NCBI GenBank assembly: GCA_003164035.1
Contig: PLRS01000050.1
Location: 1-64,000, forward strand
From: Bryobacterales bacterium
Lineage (GTDB): Bacteria; Acidobacteriota; Terriglobia; Bryobacterales; Bryobacteraceae
Direction of reading: 5' to 3'
Length of the DNA: 64,000 nt
Shown here: positions 1-8,175 of the stretch, in pieces
Numbering within the stretch: the first letter of the stretch is position 1
Layout of the letters: every line of letters begins with the position of its first letter
Program-made: the position numbers and the translations under genes
Notes under the pieces: model-generated
The model's database searches: none
Told to the model about the DNA's origin: nothing
Seen by the model: the letters and a program-made list of their open reading frames with translations, nothing else

Positions 1-82
1 CCTCGCCACCCACCTGACCCGCCTCTCCGAGGCCAAAAAGCTCCTCCAGGCGACCCAAAGGCCCCTCCGGAAGGCCGCCTAA
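1..82 (+). CDS. 3' end of an unidentified gene (partial)
   Basis: The window opens inside an open frame that reads 26 codons from base 2 to a TAA at 80-82. The tail is rich in Lys, Arg, Leu and Ala and looks like the helical C-terminus of a small basic protein. Too little is present to name a family. The frame has no competing signal, but 26 codons is short enough that it could be open by chance. Confidence 0.3.
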   Translation, partial: LATHLTRLSEAKKLLQATQRPLRKAA

Positions 83-186
83 GGCCGCCGGATCGAAAAA
101 AAGTCACTCGTTAAGGCCGCCGTGGAGCGCACTCTGCCCTAAGTGTGCCTTGCCCTCTCTCGTGGCGCAGGCTGTCAAGCCTCCAG

Positions 187-206
187 CGTCGGCTTTCGAG
201 CCGACG
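187..206. repeat. Perfect hairpin with TTCG loop
   Basis: An 8-bp perfect stem (cgtcggct / agccgacg) encloses a TTCG tetraloop, a very stable RNA hairpin. It lies in the roughly 195-base gap between the partial first gene and the 3' end of the lipoprotein gene. The weak T-content after it (ttcttgt) makes it a possible terminator for the upstream partial gene, or a fragment of a repeat. Nothing else is recognisable in the gap. Confidence 0.4.
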
Positions 207-278
207 TTCTTGTATCCCGTAGCGCCGGTGTCCTGCGCGCCAGGTTGGGCTAAGCTGACACCCACCGGCGATTGGCGG

Positions 279-701
279 CTAGTCTTTCTTTGGCGCGGCA
301 TCGGCCACGCTCTTTTCCACCTCGCGCACGAACGCCTGCAGCGCGCCGCGCTCCGCGGCCTGCCATTTCACCACCACGAAATAAGGTCCACGGCTGAAAA
401 ACACGGTATCGGCCGAGGGTTTCCAGCGCTGGGAAAGCTCCACGCCCACCACGGCCGATCCCAGCACGTACAACCGGGCGTCCAGTTTGCCCGGACCTTC
501 GTAGCCGGCCGTCAACAGGGTTTCGATCTCGTTGCGCGGCACCGGGTCCGGCGCCTCCGACGCGCTCAACCGCCGGCGATCGGTGCGCCGCCATCCGCCG
601 GCGGCGTTTTCGGGAAAAATATCCCCCGGCAAGGCCGCCGCCTTGCGGCACGCCGCGATTGCGGCCCAGCCGGCCGCGCCCAACCAAGTCCGTCGTCTCA
701 T
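279..701 (-). CDS. Putative lipoprotein, 140 aa, unknown function
   Basis: The start chosen is the ATG at 701-699, preceded on its strand by an AAAGGAAAG ribosome-binding site; the frame stays open further upstream but without a good signal. The N-terminus has an RRR motif, a short hydrophobic stretch and a lipobox-like IAAC ending at Cys18, suggesting export and lipidation. A following FPENAAGGWRR segment resembles small Acidobacteriota secreted proteins of the DUF6599 kind, but that is a weak impression. The remainder predicts alternating beta strands. Function is unknown. It is convergent with the partial gene at the left edge and divergent from the rph cluster. Confidence 0.6.
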   Translation of the reverse strand: MRRRTWLGAAGWAAIAACRKAAALPGDIFPENAAGGWRRTDRRRLSASEAPDPVPRNEIETLLTAGYEGPGKLDARLYVLGSAVVGVELSQRWKPSADTVFFSRGPYFVVVKWQAAERGALQAFVREVEKSVADAAPKKD

Positions 702-755
702 CTTTCCTTTGATTCTGCCATGCGTCGCCAAATTACGGATGCTACCATCCGAGTT

Positions 756-899
756 ATGCCAAAATTCAAGCCGGCGCGCGGCAAGAAGAGAGCTTCGCCA
801 ACGCCGCCGGGCGGCTTGGCCTGCGTGGTCCTGGTGATCGCCGGCATCGCCTTGGTGATGCTGTTCCTGTACTTCGTACTGACCCATGCGAACGGATAA
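756..899 (+). CDS. Small single-pass membrane protein, 47 aa, upstream of rph
   Basis: A 47-residue frame starting at the ATG at 756 has a very basic N-terminal 18 residues, a Pro-Pro-Gly-Gly turn and one strongly hydrophobic segment (about residues 21-43) followed by a short polar tail. This is the layout of a small inner-membrane protein with the N-terminus in the cytoplasm. Its last 14 bases overlap the rph start codon, so the two are probably translationally coupled. No function can be assigned. It could be a chance frame, but the clean positive-inside membrane pattern argues against that. Confidence 0.6.
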   Translation: MPKFKPARGKKRASPTPPGGLACVVLVIAGIALVMLFLYFVLTHANG

Positions 900-1602
900 T
901 CGACTTCCCGCCCAGATGCGGCCGGTGGAAATCCAAACCGGTCCGCTCGCCACCGCCGAAGGCTCGGCGCTGATTCACGTGGGGCACACCCAGGTGCTGT
1001 GCGCCGCCAGCGTCGAAGACGGCGTGCCGGCGTTCCTGCGCAATAGCGGCAAAGGCTGGGTGACGGCCGAATACTCCATGCTGCCCCGCGCCACCGCCAA
1101 GCGCACGCCGCGAGAGGTGACCAAGGGCCGCGCGTCCGGCCGTACCCACGAAATTCAGCGCCTGATCGGCCGGTCGCTGCGCGCCGTCGTGGACATGTCC
1201 GCCCTCGGCGAGCGCACGGTGATCGTGGATTGCGACGTGCTTCAGGCCGACGGCGGTACGCGCACCGCGTCCATCACCGGCGGCTTCGTGGCCTTGGCCG
1301 TGGCCCTCCGCCGGCTGGTCGATTTCGGCATCATCAAGACCATGCCCGTGCGCGATTGCCTGGCCGCCATCAGCGTGGGCCTGGTGGGCGGCGTCCCCAT
1401 GCTCGACCTCTGTTATGAAGAAGATTCCCAGGCCGACGTGGACATGAACCTGGTCATGACCGGGGCGGGCCGCTTCGTGGAGATTCAGGCCACCGCCGAG
1501 CGCGGCTCGTTCGACGACGCGCAGATGGCCGAGTTTATCGCCCTAGGCCGGCGCGGTATCGCCGAACTGGTGGAGTTGCAGAAGAAAGCGGTGCGTATTT
1601 GA
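886..1602 (+). CDS. rph: Ribonuclease PH
   Basis: This 238-residue protein is RNase PH, the phosphate-dependent 3'-5' exoribonuclease that trims tRNA 3' ends. It shows the family's near-complete signature: an RPV start region, the GNTQVLCAA-like strand (GHTQVLCAAS), the RTHEIQRLIGRSLR segment, the DCDVLQADGGTRTASITG motif and the VDMNLVMTG phosphate-binding region. Length matches the family. The ATG at 886 lies inside the 3' end of a small membrane-protein gene, and the stop overlaps the start of the next gene by four bases, so rph sits in the middle of a translationally coupled three-gene cluster. Pairing of rph with a nucleotide-pool sanitising enzyme is common in bacteria. Confidence 0.97.
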   Translation: MRTDNRLPAQMRPVEIQTGPLATAEGSALIHVGHTQVLCAASVEDGVPAFLRNSGKGWVTAEYSMLPRATAKRTPREVTKGRASGRTHEIQRLIGRSLRAVVDMSALGERTVIVDCDVLQADGGTRTASITGGFVALAVALRRLVDFGIIKTMPVRDCLAAISVGLVGGVPMLDLCYEEDSQADVDMNLVMTGAGRFVEIQATAERGSFDDAQMAEFIALGRRGIAELVELQKKAVRI

Positions 1603-2198
1603 TCCGGCTTTACTGCGCCAGCTCGAACCCCGGCAAGCTGGCCGAATTCCGTCTCGCCGCCGAACAAATAGCCGACGCGCCGCCGCTGGCCATCGAACTG
1701 CTGCCCGGCTTCGCCGCCATTCCCGCTTGCGTCGAAGACGGCTCCACGTTTGAGGAAAACGCCCTCATCAAAGCGCGCCACTACGGCCGGCATACCGACG
1801 GACTGCTGTTCGCGGACGATTCCGGCCTGCTCGTAGACGCTCTCGATGGCGCGCCCGGAGTCCGCTCGGCGCGCTACTCCGGCCTGGGCGCGACCAACGA
1901 GTCCAACAACCGCCTGCTGCTCGAAAGACTCCGGGGTGTGAAGGATCGCAAGGCTGCTTTCGTCTGCGCCATCGCGCTGGTCAAAGGCGGCCAACCGGCC
2001 GGAGTCTTCACCGGCCGGGTCGAAGGCGTAATCCTCGACGAGCCGCGCGGGACCGGCGGCTTCGGTTACGACCCGCTGTTCTTCTACCCACCCTTCGGCT
2101 GCACTTTTGGCGAAGCCAGCGAAACCGTCAAATTCGCCGTCAGCCATCGCGGCCACGCGTTGCGCGAAATGCTGCGGCACCTGGCGAGCTTCGCGTAA
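1599..2198 (+). CDS. rdgB: Non-canonical purine NTP pyrophosphatase (XTP/dITP diphosphatase)
   Basis: The product hydrolyses dITP, XTP and related deaminated purine nucleotides to monophosphates, keeping them out of DNA and RNA. The 199-residue protein has the Ham1/RdgB hallmarks: SSNPGKLAEF near the N-terminus, EDGSTFEENALIKA, the DDSGL catalytic-metal motif, GVRSARYSG and the C-terminal GTGGFGYDPLF and SHRG segments. The start is TTG at 1599, overlapping the rph stop as TTGA; no ATG fits the conserved N-terminus. The unusual start and overlap point to translation coupled to rph. Confidence 0.95.
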   Translation: MIRLYCASSNPGKLAEFRLAAEQIADAPPLAIELLPGFAAIPACVEDGSTFEENALIKARHYGRHTDGLLFADDSGLLVDALDGAPGVRSARYSGLGATNESNNRLLLERLRGVKDRKAAFVCAIALVKGGQPAGVFTGRVEGVILDEPRGTGGFGYDPLFFYPPFGCTFGEASETVKFAVSHRGHALREMLRHLASFA

Positions 2199-2219
2199 AG
2201 ATATAACTGCTCGCCCGGC

Positions 2220-3311
2220 TTACCGCGGCGCGGGGCAGTCATGGTGCAGCGTCTTGCCGGCCGGCGGTACATTTCCAGTCTGGAGATTATCCGGACTGAT
2301 CGATTTGACATAATTGCAGTCGATGTAATGATATTCGTTCGAGTGCTTGCTCCAGGCGTAAGTCGGCGTCGCCGGTGCCGAAGCGGGGCCGCTGCCGATG
2401 CTATAGACATCGGTATTAGTGCCGTAGGCGACGGCGTACTGCATGGTGGCAAGATCGACAGTTACAACGGCGGTGCCGGCCACAGTGTCCCAACCTGGAA
2501 CGGGGGCGGCGCCGGCGCCCAGTTCGGTCCAGTAAGTTCGCGTGCCGGCGCTGTGCAGGCGTGCGAGACACTCAGCGGTGGGATGGCCGTAAGTGTTTCC
2601 GTCTCCGGCGCTGACAATGGCAATGGTGGGGCTGGTTAGGGTAAGCCAGGCGGTATTGCTGCTGGAGCTACTGCAATGGTGGTGCACCTTATAGACGTCC
2701 AGTTTCCCAATAGCTGCGGCGACACCACTTTCGACGTCGATGTAGCCATCCGAATTTTCGCCGGTCAGATCGCCGCCGATTTCGGCGCGGAAACCGCCGT
2801 AACCGATGCGGGCGGAGAGACTGACGGAATCCTCATCGGTCGTGCCCGCGCCGTTGGCGTTCACGGCAAAGACCTGGATCGTGACCGGGTTCGGCGACGA
2901 CGCGTCGAGCACGAATGTGTCGCCCACCAGAGGCGTGGCGCGTTTCCCCAGGGTAGCGGCCGCGTACGCGGTGTAGTAGGTGCTGTCGTACGACTGGCCG
3001 CGATCCTCCACCTGGGGCGGGCGAGCCCAGGAGAGTAGATTGGGGACGCAGCCAATATGATCTTCATGATAGTGGCTGACGAACAGGTAATCGAGCTGCC
3101 GGATTCCAAGGAGGTTGTAGTAGGCGAGCGGTTTGTCGCAATTCTGGCTGACCATGTCGCGGCCGATGTCGAAAGCGGCCACCTGGCCGCCAGGCGAGAT
3201 GAGGATGGCCGCATCGCCCTGGCCGGCGTCGATGAAGTGTAACTGTAGTTTGCCGTTTGCCTGGGCGCATAGGTCGGCGGCCAGCAACAGGGAAAGAAGG
3301 ATCGTCCTCAT
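2220..3311 (-). CDS. Secreted ComEC-like metallo-beta-lactamase-fold hydrolase
   Basis: A 363-residue protein with an N-terminal signal peptide (about residues 1-18) followed by a metallo-beta-lactamase fold of the ComEC C-terminal type. Metal-binding features seen are DAGQGDAAIL, the HYHEDHIG (HxHxDH) motif, and later DVYKVHHHCS. The substrate is probably a nucleic acid or another phosphodiester, by analogy. The last 40 residues (SKHSNEYHYIDCNYVKSISP and onward) resemble the Ada-like metal-binding tail found on secreted nucleases and related exoenzymes, which strengthens a nuclease-like reading. It is convergent with rdgB and upstream of the phosphopantetheinyl transferase gene, both on the minus strand but not overlapping. 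Confidence 0.85.
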   Translation of the reverse strand: MRTILLSLLLAADLCAQANGKLQLHFIDAGQGDAAILISPGGQVAAFDIGRDMVSQNCDKPLAYYNLLGIRQLDYLFVSHYHEDHIGCVPNLLSWARPPQVEDRGQSYDSTYYTAYAAATLGKRATPLVGDTFVLDASSPNPVTIQVFAVNANGAGTTDEDSVSLSARIGYGGFRAEIGGDLTGENSDGYIDVESGVAAAIGKLDVYKVHHHCSSSSSNTAWLTLTSPTIAIVSAGDGNTYGHPTAECLARLHSAGTRTYWTELGAGAAPVPGWDTVAGTAVVTVDLATMQYAVAYGTNTDVYSIGSGPASAPATPTYAWSKHSNEYHYIDCNYVKSISPDNLQTGNVPPAGKTLHHDCPAPR

Positions 3312-3374
3312 AACCGTCTTTTCGGCCGTTGGTGCGTTCGTAAGAGGGTAACAGACGAATAAATCGTTGCGGGA

Positions 3375-4142
3375 TTAGACCGGGCGCGACGTGGTTTCAG
3401 CCATCAGCGGCGCCGCGTCCCGAATGGCGACGGTGATCGCCTCGCCCTGCCGCCGGCGCACGCTCGTGGCGATGAGAAATTCGGGATCCACGCGGAACTG
3501 GCGGAAGTCCCATGCCGCCGGATTGTCGCCGAAGCCTGGCTCGAAAGCAATCGTCGCCCGGCCGACGCCAATCGTAAACGCAAAATTCGAAAGCCCCAGG
3601 CTCAAGCCGATACCGCGGGCTTTGATGTAGGACTCTTTCAATGTCCAGAATTCGAAGAAGCGCTCCCGCCGCTCGACTTCGGTAACTTCGCCCAAAGCCG
3701 CCACCTCGCGGGCCGCGAAAAATCGCCCGGCAATCTGGGCCATATCCGCCATCGGCCGCCGCGTAGTTTCCGTGTCCACACCCAACTCTTCCCGGTCTCC
3801 GACGAGGCAGGCCACCAGCCCGTCGGTATGCGACAGGTTGAAATGAAGACCCGCGGCCTGGGCCGGCTCGGCCACCCGCGGACGGCCCCAGCGGTTCGCC
3901 GCGAAATGCCAATCTTCGGGCCGCGCCGGCCAATAACGCGACAGCAGAGTCCGCAGCAGAATGCGCGAGGCCAGGAAAAGATGGGCCGCCGGCGCCACCC
4001 GAAAGCGCGCATACCGCTCCGCTTCGGCAGCGTCCAAAAACTGCCGTTCCAGTTCCCCCAGGGGACGGCCCAACTGCGCGGGAACGCGCCAATACCAGAG
4101 ATGGCAAGCTCCGGCTTCGAATTCGTTCAAACCCGTCGGCAT
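3375..4142 (-). CDS. 4'-phosphopantetheinyl transferase (Sfp type)
   Basis: This 255-residue protein should transfer phosphopantetheine from CoA to a carrier-protein serine in fatty acid, polyketide or peptide synthesis. It has the Sfp/AcpT signatures: WGRPRV, LHFNLSHTDGL, the magnesium-binding LGVDTE and the FFEFWTLKESYIKARGIGLSL core containing the W-x-x-KE-x-x-x-K motif. I placed the start at the ATG at 4142-4140 because it has GAGCGGAAA upstream and matches the family N-terminus; the frame extends about 107 codons upstream into the toxin-antitoxin promoter, which is not plausible coding. No carrier protein or synthase is nearby in the window. Confidence 0.92.
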   Translation of the reverse strand: MPTGLNEFEAGACHLWYWRVPAQLGRPLGELERQFLDAAEAERYARFRVAPAAHLFLASRILLRTLLSRYWPARPEDWHFAANRWGRPRVAEPAQAAGLHFNLSHTDGLVACLVGDREELGVDTETTRRPMADMAQIAGRFFAAREVAALGEVTEVERRERFFEFWTLKESYIKARGIGLSLGLSNFAFTIGVGRATIAFEPGFGDNPAAWDFRQFRVDPEFLIATSVRRRQGEAITVAIRDAAPLMAETTSRPV

Positions 4143-4235
4143 TTTCCGCTCAGCATAGCACCAGACAGCGGGACGGGTCGCCCGGATTGCGCCGGCAAAG
4201 ACCGGCGTTCGAAATATCGGTGAACCGGCGTAATC

Positions 4236-4258
4236 GGACCATGGTCTTGGACCATGGT
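4236..4258. promoter_or_regulatory. Probable antitoxin operator: tandem palindromes
   Basis: Two copies of the decamer ggaccatggt lie 13 bases apart, each containing the palindrome accatggt, about 12 bases upstream of the Phd-family antitoxin ATG. Phd/YefM antitoxins typically autorepress by binding paired palindromes at their own promoter, and the spacing of slightly more than one helical turn suits two dimers on one face. That this is the operator is an inference from position and symmetry. Confidence 0.65.
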
Positions 4259-4269
4259 ACAAATGAAAC

Positions 4270-4506
4270 ATGCGGGAGATTGCAATTTCCAAATTCAAGG
4301 CAACTTGCTTGGCCGTCCTGGAGGAGGTGCGCCGGACCGGCACGCCGGTACGCGTCACAAGGTTCGGACGACCGGTAGCGGACGTGCTGCCAGCCAGTCC
4401 GAAAACGCCGGCCTCCTGGCTGGGGTGTGCGAAGGATTCCATCGAGATGCTCGGCGACATCACCGCACCCGCCGGAGCCTTCAGCCGCTGGACTGCCCGG
4501 AAATGA
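4270..4506 (+). CDS. Phd/YefM-family antitoxin
   Basis: The 78-residue protein begins MREIAISKFKATCLAVLEEV, the beginning of the Phd/YefM DNA-binding fold, followed by TGTPVRVTRFGRPVADVLP, the conserved strand-turn-strand. Its C-terminal 35 residues should be the disordered toxin-binding part. It overlaps the downstream PIN toxin gene by ATGA and has a tandem palindrome immediately upstream, so it probably represses the pair and neutralises the toxin by direct binding. Confidence 0.9.
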   Translation: MREIAISKFKATCLAVLEEVRRTGTPVRVTRFGRPVADVLPASPKTPASWLGCAKDSIEMLGDITAPAGAFSRWTARK

Positions 4507-4898
4507 AGTTACTCCTTGACACGCACATCTGGATTTGGGCTCTTCATAGTCCCGAGAAGCTGGATCGAACGGTCCGGCGCGAGCTCGAGCGAGCCGGCAA
4601 CCAGCTGTACCTATCGCCGGTGTCGATTTGGGAAGCGCATCACCTGGTACGGCGGAAGCGCCTTCGCCTGCGGCAGGGCTTCGCGCAATGGCTCGACGAC
4701 GTGATGGCCCAGGTTCCGCTCCGGGAAGCGCCGTTCACTTTTGCGGTCGCCGCGGGGGCGTCGAAAATTGAACTTCCCCAATCGGACCTTGGGGATGTCT
4801 TTCTGGCCGCCACCGCCCTGGTCTTCGACCTTACGCTGGCGACCGCCGACTCCCAACTGCTGGCCTGCTCGTGGCTGAAGACGCTCCCCAACCACTGA
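4503..4898 (+). CDS. PIN-domain toxin (VapC-like)
   Basis: A 131-residue PIN ribonuclease whose start overlaps the antitoxin stop by ATGA. It begins MKLLLDTHIWIWAL with the first catalytic Asp at residue 6, has the Glu of the SIWEA strand, and retains the C-terminal acidic residues in LGDVFLAATA and LATADSQLL. Length and order are standard, so the module looks functional. Toxins of this group usually cleave tRNA or other structured RNA and are held in check by the cognate Phd-type antitoxin. This is one of three apparently intact toxin-antitoxin modules in the window. Confidence 0.92.
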   Translation: MKLLLDTHIWIWALHSPEKLDRTVRRELERAGNQLYLSPVSIWEAHHLVRRKRLRLRQGFAQWLDDVMAQVPLREAPFTFAVAAGASKIELPQSDLGDVFLAATALVFDLTLATADSQLLACSWLKTLPNH

Positions 4899-4954
4899 AG
4901 CGCTCACCCTCCGTCCTTGTCCTGGGCCCCCGCCTTTGACTAGAATGCAGGTGG

Positions 4955-6622
4955 ATGGGAAGACGGTTCGGCTCGCGCACACTTCTCGCGACCGGCGCCG
5001 TGCTGGCGGTTCTGCTGGCGGCGCTTGCCATCGTGCAATACCGGTGGTCGACGCGGGTGGCGGCCGCCGATGCCGAACGCGAGAGGGAACATCTGGATTC
5101 GGCGGCTTCGCTGTGGGCGAGCGAGTTCAACGACATCGTTCGACAAACCGCGAGCGATCTCGAGAACTACGCCCGGACCGCGCTGGAATCGGGCCAACGG
5201 CTGACCGTGGTCCCGAAGCCGATTGGCGAGCTGTACTATCTCAGCGTCCCACCGGAAGGTGCGCCGCAAGCGCGCCGGCTGTCGGCCGATGGCCTTTTCG
5301 AGCCCGCCGAGGTGCCCGCCTGGATCGCGCTGGCGCGTTGCGCCGGGTTCGCCACCGAACAGCCGCCGGCATTGATCGTTCCCCTTTACGACGTCGCCAG
5401 CGCGGAAAGGCACGGCGCGGCTGGCACCCGCATCATGAAAACGCTTCGATGGCGGCAGGACCGCTGTTTCGTGGCGCGAATGGATGAAACCTACCTGCGC
5501 AACACGCTTTTCCCTCAACTGATCCGCCGAAGTTTCGGCCCGGCCGCGGCGAACGAATACGATTTCGCGGTGGTCCCGCTCCACCGGCCGCACGACGCTT
5601 TGTATGGCTCACCGGGGCGCGCCGATCTGCGCAAGCCGTTCTTTTCGATGCCCGGCCCTCTGGAGCTGTCGAAGGTTCCGGCCAGCGGTCCGCCGCGGCG
5701 GCAAATGTTAGTCGTGCAACACGTGGAAGCGACGGCTACGGGTGGGGGCACGGCACTGGCGGACCTGTTCGGTCCAGGCATCTGGGAGTTGGACGTCGCC
5801 CACAAGGGCGTGCCATTGGCCGCGGCGTTCGAGGAAAGACGACGCCGCGATTTGCTGTTCAGCATGACGGTGGAGGCCTTGCTGCTGGCGGCCATCGCTT
5901 TCCTGGTGATTGCGGCGCGGCGCACTGAGCGGCTGGCGGACCGGAAAATGCGATTCGTGGCCGGCGTTTCGCACGAGTTGCGGACGCCGGTCTCGGCCAT
6001 CGCCATGCTTTCGCGCAACCAGGCGGATGGGCTGGTGGCCGGGGCGGAACGAGTCAAACAGTACGGCGAACTGATCCATCAGCAGAGCCGGCGGCTGAAT
6101 GAAATGGTGGAGCAGACGCTGCAATACGCCGGCATCCACTCCAGCCTGCGGCGGCCGGCGACCGGCGAGGTCGACCTGCGCCGCCTGATTCAGGAAGCGG
6201 TAGACGGGCAGCGCGAAGAGCTGGCGCGCGGCGGATTCGAAATCGAGGTTGCCCTGGCTGAGAATCTGCCGCCGGTTTCGGGCGATGCCGCGTTGCTGCG
6301 CACGGCGTTCGACAACCTGCTGAGCAACGCGCAAAAGCACGCCGATCGCGGGCACTGGATTCGCGTGACCGCCAGTTACTCCGCGCAACACAAAGAGGTG
6401 CGGATCGGGGTGGAAGACCGCGGCGCGGGAATCGACGCGGCCGATCAGGCGGAAATTTTCGAGCCGTTCTGCCGCGGGCGCGCCGCTATCGAGGCGCAGA
6501 TTCCGGGCTCGGGCCTGGGATTGAGCCTGGTGCGCAGCGCGGCCGAGGCCCATCGCGGCAACGTGACGCTCGAGAGCGAACCGGGCCGGGGCAGCACGTT
6601 CACCCTGCACCTGCCGGTATGA
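4955..6622 (+). CDS. Membrane sensor histidine kinase
   Basis: A 555-residue two-component sensor. Transmembrane segments at about residues 9-28 and 301-321 flank an extracytoplasmic sensor region of roughly 270 residues that I do not recognise. No clear HAMP domain follows; the dimerisation/phosphoacceptor helix comes almost directly after TM2 with FVAGVSHELRTPVSAIAML, His340 being the phosphorylated residue. The ATPase domain has the N-box FDNLLSNAQKH, the G1 box VEDRGAGID, the F-box EIFEPFCRG and the G2 box GSGLGLSLV. The stop overlaps the response-regulator ATG (ATGA at 6619), so the pair is co-translated. Note the sensor domain contains two Cys residues, at 129 and 171, that could form a disulphide. 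Confidence 0.93.
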   Translation: MGRRFGSRTLLATGAVLAVLLAALAIVQYRWSTRVAAADAEREREHLDSAASLWASEFNDIVRQTASDLENYARTALESGQRLTVVPKPIGELYYLSVPPEGAPQARRLSADGLFEPAEVPAWIALARCAGFATEQPPALIVPLYDVASAERHGAAGTRIMKTLRWRQDRCFVARMDETYLRNTLFPQLIRRSFGPAAANEYDFAVVPLHRPHDALYGSPGRADLRKPFFSMPGPLELSKVPASGPPRRQMLVVQHVEATATGGGTALADLFGPGIWELDVAHKGVPLAAAFEERRRRDLLFSMTVEALLLAAIAFLVIAARRTERLADRKMRFVAGVSHELRTPVSAIAMLSRNQADGLVAGAERVKQYGELIHQQSRRLNEMVEQTLQYAGIHSSLRRPATGEVDLRRLIQEAVDGQREELARGGFEIEVALAENLPPVSGDAALLRTAFDNLLSNAQKHADRGHWIRVTASYSAQHKEVRIGVEDRGAGIDAADQAEIFEPFCRGRAAIEAQIPGSGLGLSLVRSAAEAHRGNVTLESEPGRGSTFTLHLPV

Positions 6623-7302
6623 AACGCCGCATTCTGCTGGTGGAAGACGAAACCGCGTTCGCGGTGGGCACCATCGACCGGCTCGAATCGGAGGGCTATC
6701 AAGTCGAATGGGCCCAGACGGGACCGGCGGGATACGAAATGGCGCGGGCGCACGCCTTCGACCTGATCGTGCTCGACATCATGCTGCCGGGCCGAAACGG
6801 GTTCGATATCTGCCGCGACCTGCGGCGCGATGGCGTGAACACGCCCGTCATGATGCTGACCGCCAGGGGCGAGGTGGTGGACCGCGTGGTGGGGTTGAAG
6901 CTCGGCGCCGACGATTACGTGCAGAAGAACTGCGAGCCGATGGAGCTGATGGCGCGCGTCGAGGCGCTGTTGCGCCGGGGCGGCGGCGCGGCCATGAGCC
7001 CCGAACGCGCCGAGTTCGGCGGCGTGCGCGTAGACCTGCGCAGGCACGAAGCCACGCGCGAGGGAAGACCGTTGACGCTCTCGCCAGTGGAGTTCCGGCT
7101 GCTGGAGTATTTGATCGAGCGGCGTGGCGTGGTGGTCGCACGCGAGGAATTGCTGGAGAACGTCTGGAGTCTCCACGGCGATACGTTGAGCCGAACGGTC
7201 GACGTGCATATTGCCGGGCTGCGGAAGAAAATCGAAGCCGATTCCCGCTATCCGCGATACCTGTTGACCGTGAAGGGCACCGGTTACAAATTGGCCATCT
7301 AG
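6619..7302 (+). CDS. OmpR-family response regulator
   Basis: A 227-residue regulator with a receiver domain (residues 1-120) and a winged-helix DNA-binding domain (about 130-225). The acidic pocket is Glu9/Asp10, the phosphoacceptor is Asp53 in LIVLDIMLPG, the switch Thr is in MLTARG, and the conserved Lys is present in ADDYVQKNCEP, although the usual Lys-Pro-Phe is Lys-Asn-Cys. The effector domain ends with the standard RTVDVHIAGLRKKIE and TVKGTGYKL. Coupled to the histidine kinase upstream. The TIGR03435 gene follows 67 bases downstream and is a plausible target or operon member. Confidence 0.95.
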   Translation: MKRRILLVEDETAFAVGTIDRLESEGYQVEWAQTGPAGYEMARAHAFDLIVLDIMLPGRNGFDICRDLRRDGVNTPVMMLTARGEVVDRVVGLKLGADDYVQKNCEPMELMARVEALLRRGGGAAMSPERAEFGGVRVDLRRHEATREGRPLTLSPVEFRLLEYLIERRGVVVAREELLENVWSLHGDTLSRTVDVHIAGLRKKIEADSRYPRYLLTVKGTGYKLAI

Positions 7303-7369
7303 GCTGCGCCCTTACATTGTTTACACACATTTTGCGCGCGAAACATTCCCCCCGCTGCATGCTGGGAGC

Positions 7370-8173
7370 ATGAAACCGTGGAGTCCATCTGCACTTCTTC
7401 TTGCCTGCTGCGCCGCTTTCGGCCAGCAGCCGCCCGAAAAGATCGCCTTCGAAGTGGCGTCGATCAAAACCGCGCAGCCCTCGCCGATGGGCCAGATGCG
7501 GGTCGAAATGAGCGCCGACAACGGCATGCTGCGCTACAGCAACGTCACATTGAAGGATTGCATTCGCAACGCGTATCGCGTCAAAGAGTTTCAGGTGGAG
7601 GGGCCGGATTGGATCGAAAGCGCGCGCTTCGATATCGCGGCCAAGCTGCCTGCCGGATCCTCCAAGGCGAAGGTGCCGGAAATGCTCCAGACGCTGCTCG
7701 AGGACCGGTTCAAGCTGACCCTGCATCGCGAAACCAAGGATCATGCGGTCTATGCGCTGATGGCGGCGAAGGGCGGCGCGATGCTGAAACCGGCGGAAAC
7801 TGCAGTCGACGGTCGCGGAGGTAGGGGCGGCCAGATGCAGTCCATCCAGATGGATCCGGCCGGTGTCCACCTGAAGGCTTCCGCTACCACGCTGGCCGGG
7901 CTGGCGGAAATCATCTCCCGGTTCTCCGAGCGGCCCGTGGTCGATATGACCAGTATCCAGGGCCAGTACGATTTCGATCTGCTGTTCTCACCGGAATCCA
8001 CCGTCGGCATGATGCCACCTCCAGGCGGCGAACGCCCGTCCAGCGCCCCCAGTGAAGGCGCCCCCTCCATCTACGATTCGGTGCAGCGCTATGGCTTGAA
8101 GTTGGAACCGCGCAAGGCGCCCATGGAAATCCTGATTGTGGACCACATTGAGAAGACGCCGACGGAGAACTGA
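7370..8173 (+). CDS. TIGR03435 family secreted protein
   Basis: A 267-residue exported protein of the TIGR03435 family, which is strongly expanded in Solibacter-type Acidobacteriota and has no known biochemical role. Recognisable are a signal peptide (about 1-18, cleaved after AFG), the diagnostic FEVASIKTAQP strand, DNGMLRYSNVTLKDCIRNAY, the LLEDRFKLTLHRETKDHAVYAL core and the C-terminal GQYDFDLLFSPE and GLKLEPRKAPMEILIVDHIEK. It follows the two-component genes on the same strand. A palindromic repeat starts two bases after its stop. Confidence 0.9.
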   Translation: MKPWSPSALLLACCAAFGQQPPEKIAFEVASIKTAQPSPMGQMRVEMSADNGMLRYSNVTLKDCIRNAYRVKEFQVEGPDWIESARFDIAAKLPAGSSKAKVPEMLQTLLEDRFKLTLHRETKDHAVYALMAAKGGAMLKPAETAVDGRGGRGGQMQSIQMDPAGVHLKASATTLAGLAEIISRFSERPVVDMTSIQGQYDFDLLFSPESTVGMMPPPGGERPSSAPSEGAPSIYDSVQRYGLKLEPRKAPMEILIVDHIEKTPTEN

Positions 8174-8175
8174 CT

